Assembly (NCBI GenBank): GCA_024741835.1
Contig: JAENRP010000116.1
Coordinates: 47,588 to 111,587, forward strand
DNA length: 64,000 nucleotides
Direction of reading: 5' to 3'
Origin: Diplocarpon mali
Lineage: Eukaryota > Ascomycota > Leotiomycetes > Helotiales > Drepanopezizaceae
Below, piece by piece: positions 57,162 through 64,000 of this stretch; position 1 is the stretch's first letter, and each line of letters starts with the position of its first letter. Position numbers and translations under genes: made by a program. The notes below the pieces were generated by a model. It saw nothing but the letters and a program-made list of their open reading frames with translations. It made no database searches and was not told the origin of the DNA.

Positions 57162-58422
57162 AGCTTAATGGACGTTGCATTGATCTGATACCCGCGTCAC
57201 GCGTGATCGACAATTAGCCGAAGGCGGCCAAAGGAGGGAACGTGACCTGTACTTGCTAGCCCACCAAGACAAAACCCAAAACAACTCGAGGACGGTGTAA
57301 AAAAAAGAAAACAGACCCGCAATGCGTGCGGCCGGAGAATAACAGAGGCTGGCATACTGAATTCCTATGCTGTTATCCCACGGAAATAATCGCACCTGAG
57401 AGGCAGTCCGAGCACGGTACAATCAAAAGTAAACAAGAGAAACTCTTATAATGCTGAAGCATAGAAGTACAGTCATTGAGAAAAACAATAATGATTCGCA
57501 TTTGTCAAGCACAGCTGACTTAAGGGGGATATTATCTGTAATGTGGGAACAAGTAATGAGAAAATACCTGCAAAGTGTGAATCATCAAATGTCCTCGGAA
57601 CAGATGTAACAAGCTAAGACTTGATCAAAAGAATGCGTAAGAGCCACATCAGGACCACGGTCATTATTACACATATGACAAGATAGCATCTTATATGCCT
57701 GGGATCAAAACGGTAGTGCTGTAGTTCTGTGTAGGAGATTATTGACGAAGTTTCAGACTCGCCTATACACTGCCTATTCTAAAAGAGAACATCTGAAAGG
57801 GGAATTTATATAATACGGGGTACTTCTTCTCTCAGGAGACCTGAATAATTGCCTCGCGTGTGCCGCATATCTGATGACAAGTCGCTAAGCCCTTTAGAGG
57901 GGGGTGTGGTGCAGAGTTGGCTGCTCGCTTGCCATTGGCTGCCCCTGGGAGTGCCGCATATAAAAGCTGCGACCTTCCCCCAACCGAACCATCTATCTTC
58001 CTTCCACACGCTTCCTTCCATCCATATTCCATCGAAATCATCATCCTGATCATCGCCAGATTCATTCCAATTTCTTCCAAGCTCGTCAGGCCTCTGTGAA
58101 AACTTCCGCAGGTGTACGGTATCCGGTACCCTCGATCTGCTTCGATTGCTTGACTCCGCGACTGCTGCTCACAAAGGCCTCCACCTGTCGTTGAATCCCG
58201 TCACCAGATCTTCTTCCGTCAAGGATTCATCGAGTATTCTTTGCTAGTAATCAAAATCTCATCGACTTAAAACATTGATATCGACATTGAAAGCAACGAT
58301 CCCTCGCTAGAAGTGTCGTTGGTTTGCGTCACTATAGCCTCGCACTTGTGAAGCCAGTCGCACCCGACATCGTGAGAAAGCGATATTATCTCAGCATACA
58401 CCAACGACATCTGCCAACAGCT
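57162..58422. other. Intergenic, promoter at right end
   Basis: 1.2 kb with no supported gene. The last ~490 bp forms the promoter and leader of the 58423 gene (TATA and CCAAT elements listed separately). Confidence 0.5.
57934..57965 (+). promoter_or_regulatory. CCAAT box (inverse) and TATA box of the 58423 gene
   Basis: ATTGG (inverse CCAAT) at 57934-57938 is followed 20 bp on by TATAAAA at 57959-57965, the best core-promoter pair in the window. The proposed start codon is about 460 bp downstream, so a long leader, perhaps with an intron, is implied. Confidence 0.6.
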
Positions 58423-59148
58423 ATGCAGGCAGCTGAATTCAGACAAGAGAGCATTGCCAGGCCTCCACTGCCTTCGGCATCTCCGCTAAGCAACTCAAAC
58501 GCGCAGCAGAAGCAGGCCCACTTTGACCCGGCAATCTTAGACAACGAATGGAAGGTGAAGGCCAGAAACAAAAAGTCAATTCGGGTCGCATCGGCCAAGA
58601 CGTGTAGGAGACTCGGCCCACCTTCATACAAATCGTCAGCCGCCTTCCAGCCTTCGCGGCTGCTAGGGCAGTACTCGGACCTGGAACAGTCGCAAAATCC
58701 TAACCAGCGGCATCCAACCTTGTCTCCACAGACGCTGGTACAGATCTCAACACAAAGGCCTATCGTCCCGAGTCAGATTAGGCTGAACAGAATGATGTCA
58801 GCCCAGAGTCCCCTCCAAAGGCAAGCCAGCTCTTCATCCACCAGAGAGACGAGTTTCCGCATAACAGAATCTGCCCACGTGCCTCTAGGAGCCCCCAATA
58901 CACCGTCACACCCAGGCCAGAGGATACCTCCAACTCCCAGTCCTGCTCGTCTACCAACACCCGATCTGGTTGAGATTGACGGTGAGCTGTTCTTTTCTTG
59001 TGGTTGCAGGACTTGTGTGGGAAAGCATGGCCCAGTTGGAAAGCCATATCTCTCAAAGATAGATACTCAACGTAGGATAAACCAGTCAAGACCTGTTGAC
59101 TCGGCTGACTCTGGCAGTGGAGGCAGCGAATGTCTATATGGCGAGTAG
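58423..59148 (+). CDS. Hypothetical Pro/Ser/Gln-rich protein with small Cys motif, 241 aa
   Basis: The frame is open from 58324; ATG 58423 (MQAAEFRQESIARPPLPS) is chosen because composition becomes protein-like there, but 58324 is possible. Most of the protein is predicted disordered (many Ser, Gln, Pro). The C-terminal part contains LPTPDLVEIDGELFFSCGCR followed by TCVGKHGPVG, a compact C-x-C-x2-C motif after a beta-like VEIDGELFF, which may be a short metal-binding or interaction module. No signal peptide or membrane segment. A strong TATA/CCAAT promoter lies upstream. Not recognised; probably a lineage-restricted gene. Confidence 0.5.
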   Translation: MQAAEFRQESIARPPLPSASPLSNSNAQQKQAHFDPAILDNEWKVKARNKKSIRVASAKTCRRLGPPSYKSSAAFQPSRLLGQYSDLEQSQNPNQRHPTLSPQTLVQISTQRPIVPSQIRLNRMMSAQSPLQRQASSSSTRETSFRITESAHVPLGAPNTPSHPGQRIPPTPSPARLPTPDLVEIDGELFFSCGCRTCVGKHGPVGKPYLSKIDTQRRINQSRPVDSADSGSGGSECLYGE

Positions 59149-59792
59149 TTGGAAGTGAGATTGGCGTGAAGTTCTAAGAGTAGAGCGCTGCCACGATGAC
59201 GATGATTCAATCGCGAATGTGGTTTTGACAGGTTGAATTGTGCGATGTTTCCTTGGGGCGTCGGGCGTGTCTTGCTTTGGCTGTACGCTGGTTGATAGAA
59301 GTCGTGCGACTAGGCTCCATGTGAACTTGAATTGCATTTTGTTCTCGGTATGGTAACGTGGGCATACGAAACCTCATCCGAATCAGACATGCAGTGACGG
59401 AGACATGTCAAGACTGGCTCGTGTATGCCTCGTTCCCAAGCTACCGCCTAATTCGCAAGTAATTCAGCACTGGACTTCATAGAACGCCCCCCCTTCCCCC
59501 CCAGCGTACACAGGCATCAGGACCAATGTCAGACCTGGTATTCGGCCGCAGTATCGGGTGTAGACATGGCAGAGATACTTTTTTGAACCGCAGATTCCGC
59601 AGTCGAAGGGTTGCATGAGCTACGAAGCATGAGGTGTCGTTAAAGAGAGCTTCGTCGAGCCAGTTGGCTTAGTCAGCGACCCCTCCAAGCCCCACCAGCT
59701 GGCAAGGTCGATAACAAAATTTGCTGCGAGCACTTCACACTCCCCCGACTCCATCACAAACTTCCAATACCGAAAGCCAGAGAGTGATCGAA
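59149..59792. other. Intergenic, no gene seen
   Basis: About 0.65 kb, with the promoter of the RidA-family gene near its right end. A C-rich run lies at about 59487-59502. Nothing else identified. Confidence 0.5.
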
Positions 59793-60296
59793 ATGTCGGA
59801 ACAGAAGGTTGTCTACACCAAGGATGCTGCATTCCGTGAGATCTATCAAACGTTTCCTACCTTTCGAGGGCTCACACTGACCCCTCCATAGCAGCAGGGC
59901 CATACGTACATCTCCCTCCATCCCGCCTGGCTACCCCCAGAGCACATCGCAGACTGACACTCCCAGTCCCAAGCCATCGCCACCTCCTCCACGATCTACT
60001 GCTCCGGGCAGATCCCCTGCGACCCGTCCGGCACTATTCTCACGCTGGACTCCTCAACCATCACGCAGATGACCGAGCTCTGCATCAAGAACCTGTCGGC
60101 GGTGCTCAAGGAAGCCGGCTCCGACCTCTCCAAGGTGGTCAAGGTCAACGTCTTCCTGACGAGCATGGATCACTTCGCCGAGATGAACGCGACGTACGAG
60201 AGGTTCTTCGCGCACAAGCCCGCGAGGAGCTGTGTGGCTGTGTACCAGCTGCCCAAGGGCGTGCCAGTGGAGATCGAGTGCATTGCACTGGCGTGA
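59793..60296 (+). CDS. RidA/YjgF-UK114 family protein (enamine/imine deaminase), 128 aa, three exons
   Basis: Exons are 59793-59835, 59892-59905 (14 nt) and 59967-60296 (387 nt). The product MSEQKVVYTKDAAF-PAGPYSQA-IATSSTIYCSGQIP has the family hallmark GPYSQA. The C-terminal block KPARSCVAVYQLPKGVPVEI contains the conserved Arg (about residue 106) that binds the substrate carboxylate in RidA. RidA trimers hydrolyse reactive 2-aminoacrylate-type enamines made by PLP enzymes such as threonine dehydratase. With no mitochondrial presequence it resembles cytosolic yeast Hmf1 more than mitochondrial Mmf1. The 14-nt exon is needed to supply P-A-G-P-Y. The acceptor is ATAGCAG, so a form lacking the Ala is possible. 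Length fits the family exactly. Confidence 0.93.
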
Positions 60297-62349
60297 ACCA
60301 CTCGGTAGGTTGGACACGGGTGGGAGGAGAGGCTGGGGGATGCACGGGTGATCTGGTATGCAGGGTCAAAAGCACCGCACAATATTCCTCCGGCCTGCTG
60401 GCTATGCTGTCAAGGATTTTTGCTTGCTGCTACGTGCCATATTCACTCGACAGTCCCAAGTACTTCCAGGTTTAGTGAGACCAGATTTTCCAACGCTTTG
60501 GCAAGCGCTTCAGAGTGGAGGCTAGGGAGGATGTGTGGTTGTTGCAAGTGAATGCAGGACAGGCTACCATGGGTCAGCAGCTGCTCGACAGCGGGGCCTG
60601 AAACATCCCTCGCCCTGCCAACACCTACTCCGCGTGGACGGATATTCCCCATCTGATCGTTCAACTTCTCCATGTCAGGCTCATCAAGTCCATGCTTCCT
60701 CTCCGGCCTGCTCATGGTGCTAGTGAGACCAGACTTGCCAGGCTCCCTCCTCTCAGCATTCTCTGTTATTTGATTTTCTAAGCCGCAACGGAGAGGACTT
60801 CCTAGATGTGCTGCTGAGCGATTGAGAAAGATCAGCATTCTCCGTCATTGGATTTCCCCGCCGCACCGGAGCGGACTCCCGAGATCTACCGCTGAGCCAT
60901 TGCGAAAGACACATACCCGTATCTGGTGCTCACTTTGCGCAAAGACTCCAGCATACGGGGAATCACAAGAATTGAAGCCGCGCGAAAGAACAAGTGTTTC
61001 ATTCCCGGACCACTACCCGTACCAAAAGAGCGTGCTGCGTTCGGTCAACAATCAACCCAAGAAGCCGCCTCTCCATCCATTCACTTCCCAGCCCGCTCAA
61101 TCCCACACCCACCGCATCGATCCACGGCCCACGCCCCAGACCCTTCACTTCTCCGCCGTCGCCTGGCCCCCCGATCCAGAGTTGGCGTCCTGCTTGCTGC
61201 CGCCCGCATTCTCGCCAGTGCGGTCCTCCTCAGCGGCGCCGGACCCAACATCCGCGCTAGGATCAGCGGTGCGCTGAGTAAGAGCCGATGGGGGGGCAAA
61301 GGGCCTGCAGCTGGATTGCTTGGGCTGCGGCGATGTTAGCCATTGCGCAAGCTACCGTTGTGGATCTACCGCTGCGTTCGGGTACAGGCGTGGAAGGGGA
61401 GTCGAGGGAGTCGAGGGGAGCGTCTCCAGGGAGATGGGAGGAAGTTCGGGCGAGTGAGGAGGCAGATTGACAAGGAGAAGGGGAGCCTACTTTCGGAGCT
61501 CTTTGGGCGGGCTTGGCGTCATCCTTGCTCATCTCCTTGGACATCTTGACTGTTCTCTGCCTGGGTCTTTCGCCTTTGCTCTTTGCGCAGTTGGAATCGT
61601 TGACTTTGTCTGCTTTGGAAGATGGTGCTGCTCCAGTCTCGAGGATGTGATGCCTGCTCTGACGATGGTGAGAGGGGAGTGGCACAGCGGGGGGGGCTCT
61701 CGTACAAATACCTACCTGTCCTCCTCCACCGTCCCCAGCTTGCGTCGAACAAACCGCCGTCAGGCCGGCGGCCTCTGATCTGGGCTCTGGCGGCCAGGAG
61801 CTGGGAAGCGCGCCGCCGCCGCCTGGCCTGACCATGCGATGGCCCGATGTACAGTCCCGCGGTCGCAAACAGCGAGAGACGTTGCGGGCTGGTGGGTGGG
61901 AGGCTCCGGCGGTCACGAGACACTGAGCCTCACCTTCTCGCCGGATGCCTCGTCCCCCCCAGAGACTGGGTCACGGGTGCGCTGCACTGGACGCTGGTTT
62001 GCCCGCACATGAGCTTCGGTCCTGCACGTTTGTGCTTGCGACGCGGCGTCTGCGGGATCCGCTGCCAGCTGGTCACCGGCCTTGCCATCGCGTTCGCGGG
62101 CATCAAACAGACACGACGGGGGACATCGCGATGCACGTGATGCCCGATGTGCACGTGATGCGTATTTGGCAAGCGATCAAGCGGGCCCGCTGATGCGAGA
62201 CGTCGATCTTGTTGTGTGGCATGGCATTCCATGGGGCGTGACGGCGCGGCTGCGGACGAGGCGCCGCCCACTCCCTCGACGCCTCACCAGGTCTGGGCTC
62301 GTGACAGGTCGGAGGAGCTGCTTGCAGGATCACTTGGCGATATGTATAA

Positions 62350-62630
62350 TTGTACATTAGACATTATATGTTGTACATTATGTTTTATACAGTATACATT
62401 ATACATTATACATTATACATTATACATTATACATTATACATTATACATTATACATTATACATTATACGTTATACATTATACACTATACATTATACAATAC
62501 ACAGTATACATTATACATTACACAATACACAGTATACATTATACATTATACATTACATAGTATACAGTATATACAGTATATACAGTATATACAGTATACA
62601 GTATATATAGTATATAGTATATAGTATATA
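62350..62630. repeat. TACATTA heptamer array grading into ATACAGT repeats
   Basis: A long run of (TACATTA)n, about 62376-62540, is followed by TACACAATACACAG and then TATATACAG / TATAGTATA units to about 62630. Its translation in any frame is an Ile/Tyr/Leu-rich repeat, which is a spurious ORF. Confidence 0.95.
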
Positions 62631-62926
62631 CAAGTACACACACACATCCCCTCTCTTCATCTTCTAGACCAGCGACGAAACAGAGCCATCCCTTCCAAAC
62701 ATCGACCCTGCCACTGCTTCCGCGCAGTTCAAGCTGGGATCAGAGTCACGAGCGACGACGAGCGGGTTGGGTCAGGGAGGGAGGTAGCTTCAGACGACTT
62801 ATTGGGGCATCTAAAGTTCACATACGTATGGGCCTGGACAAGACGCCGCCAGTCCCGAGGTGGGCGGCGCCGGGAGCTCCCTCTCGCCATCGCCACCGCC
62901 GTGCTCAACACGGGGACCCAGACCCG

Positions 62927-62970
62927 ACCCGCGCCCGACCCGCACCCGACCCGCACCCGACCCGGCAGAG
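62927..62970. repeat. 11-bp tandem repeat CGCACCCGACC, about 4 copies
   Basis: Units CGCGCCCGACC, CGCACCCGACC, CGCACCCGACC and CGGCAGAGG-edge are visible in register. Non-coding as far as can be told. Confidence 0.8.
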
Positions 62971-63095
62971 GATGCCAGGGGCGGCAAGGGGATGCGGTGG
63001 ATGCGCCGTCGACGACGCCGAACTTCCGCCTCGCCCCTCGCCCCCCTGGCCCCCAGATGCCACGCCGCCCACGACCCCCCGTTTCTCCCGCCGAC

Positions 63096-64000
63096 TCACC
63101 TCGCCGGGTTCGAGATGACGATGCTGGTCTTGTCCATGCTCTGCATCCGCTGCAGCTTGACCGTGTCCTCGTCGCCGAGGCTGGCGAAGCGGTTGTAGCT
63201 GTCGAAGCCCGGGAAGCCCCACTTGGCCATCAGGGGGCCCATCTCGATGAGGCCGGCGATGATGATGCCGATGCTGACCTCGACTGCGGACCAGGTGAAG
63301 ACGGGGGCGGCGTCATCTGGGCGGCTGTTAGATAAGTGTTTTTTTTTCTTCTTCTTTCTCTTGTCTCTTTTCTTCTTTTCTTCTTTTTTCTCGCCAAGAC
63401 AACATGAAAAGAGGAACGGGTGGGGGCGGGCCTACAGAGCTGGTCTTTGGAGTTCTGGAGCTTAAAGATTGCGAAGAGACGGATGATATTGGCGATTGTC
63501 GCGCTGTGTCGGTGGTCAGTGCGGTTCCCGCGCGAGAGAGAGAGAGGGACCGGGGGAGATCTTAAGGGGGCCAAACGTACGCAATACCCAGGCTGAAAAT
63601 GCCGTAGATGTACCTCTTGAGGATCTTGTTCAGGCCTCTGCCCTTCATCATGATGAAGGGCGATGTCATGAGCAGCACGTCCAAGGCAAAGGTGACGAAG
63701 CACAGGGCGAGCCCCATGTACAGCTGGCCGGTGAAGGGCAGGCACTTGCCCTTGATCTTGGGGTTGAGCATCTCCCACGCGTAACTGATGGGCGTGCACT
63801 GGAAGATGACGTAGAAGGTAAAGATGGAGGAGATGAGCACGTCCATGCCGATGGACCCCCAGAAGAGCAGTTTGAGGACCCGCGAGCTGGTCCAGCGCAT
63901 CATGGTGATGGCAATGCTGGCCTTCATGACGGAGGTCAGGATCACGTAGACGATCTCCAAGAACCAGATGGCCTGCGCGTGTGAGCTGGCCGTTGTCGTT
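63096..64000 (-). CDS. Fungal rhodopsin-domain integral membrane protein, C-terminal part (5' end outside window)
   Basis: Exons within the window, in coding order, are 64000-63581 (open to the edge), 63503-63436 and 63316-63096. The translation shows successive hydrophobic segments: IWFLEIVYVILTSVMKASIA, FWGSIGMDVLISSIFTFYVI, LYMGLALCFVTFALDVLLMT, YIYGIFSLGIA-ATIANIIRL, and VFTWSAVEVSIGIIIAGLIE. WEMLNPKIKGKCLPFTGQLY lies between TMs. This is the layout of the fungal rhodopsin-domain family (PTH11-related/SAT5-like plasma membrane proteins of unknown ligand), of which at least five membrane helices are seen. The stop TGA at 63096-63098 overlaps a perfect AG|GTGAGT donor, so either the protein ends ISNPAR or the intron is spliced and a longer basic tail follows. 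No retinal-binding lysine can be judged from this part. Confidence 0.8.

Larger units (their letters stand above)
60297..63095. other. 2.8-kb gene-free stretch with microsatellites
   Basis: GC-rich left part with overlapping meaningless frames. A TACATTA array at 62350-62630 and an 11-bp CGCACCCGACC repeat at about 62927-62970 are listed separately. If the perfect donor at 63100 is used, the rhodopsin-domain gene could extend into 62729-63040. Confidence 0.45.

Noticed and set aside
62216..62610. Tyr/Ile-rich plus-strand ORFs
   Set aside because: Translation of the TACATTA array.

Overview
The window is nuclear DNA of a filamentous ascomycete (Pezizomycotina). The genes have short GT-AG introns (about 50-120 nt) with CTRAY-type branch points, and the families are typical of these fungi: Zn2Cys6 regulator, DUF7514 protein, PPxY arrestin, LicD-type protein, fungal rhodopsin-domain membrane protein. 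It comes from a draft assembly, since a run of 55 Ns sits at 16760-16814. I rebuilt spliced models by hand from splice sites, reading frame and family conservation. Summed exon lengths are multiples of three in every complete model.

Layout. 1-13 kb is a gene-rich housekeeping block: the 3' end of an unrecognised gene, a Zn2Cys6 transcription factor, ribosomal protein uL14 (RPL23, minus), the class I histone deacetylase RPD3 (minus) and the proteasome lid deubiquitinase RPN11 (plus). RPD3 and RPN11 share a 574-bp head-to-head promoter. 13-18.5 kb has no supportable gene and holds short tandem repeats and the gap. 18.5-20.3 kb holds a tandem pair of small secreted cysteine-rich protein genes, the most novel coding content here. 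21-24.3 kb holds TIM50 (minus) and an F-box/2EXR-like gene (plus), divergent. 24.3-31 kb is GC-rich and full of microsatellites; it contains a seven-exon secreted LicD-family gene with 10-nt and 24-nt exons and a convergent BTB-domain gene. 33-35 kb is a CPD photolyase (PHR1) with alternative in-frame starts. 41-46 kb holds an arrestin-related adaptor with a PPGY motif and a DUF7514 protein.

35-57 kb, apart from those two genes, is gene-poor and rich in A+T by eye. It carries five copies of a ~115-bp inverted-repeat element (a MITE family), a larger decayed inverted-repeat element, a small tandem duplication, a frameshifted gene relic, and an isolated secreted S1 serine protease whose specificity pocket is not trypsin-like. 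58-64 kb returns to ordinary genes: a lineage-specific protein with a TATA/CCAAT promoter, a RidA-family protein with a 14-nt exon, a TACATTA microsatellite, and a rhodopsin-domain membrane protein that runs off the right edge.

The genes do not form one pathway. The housekeeping genes act independently (translation, chromatin, proteasome, mitochondrial import, DNA repair). The cysteine-rich pair, the protease and the LicD protein are secretory-route proteins and the likely accessory or host/environment-facing content.
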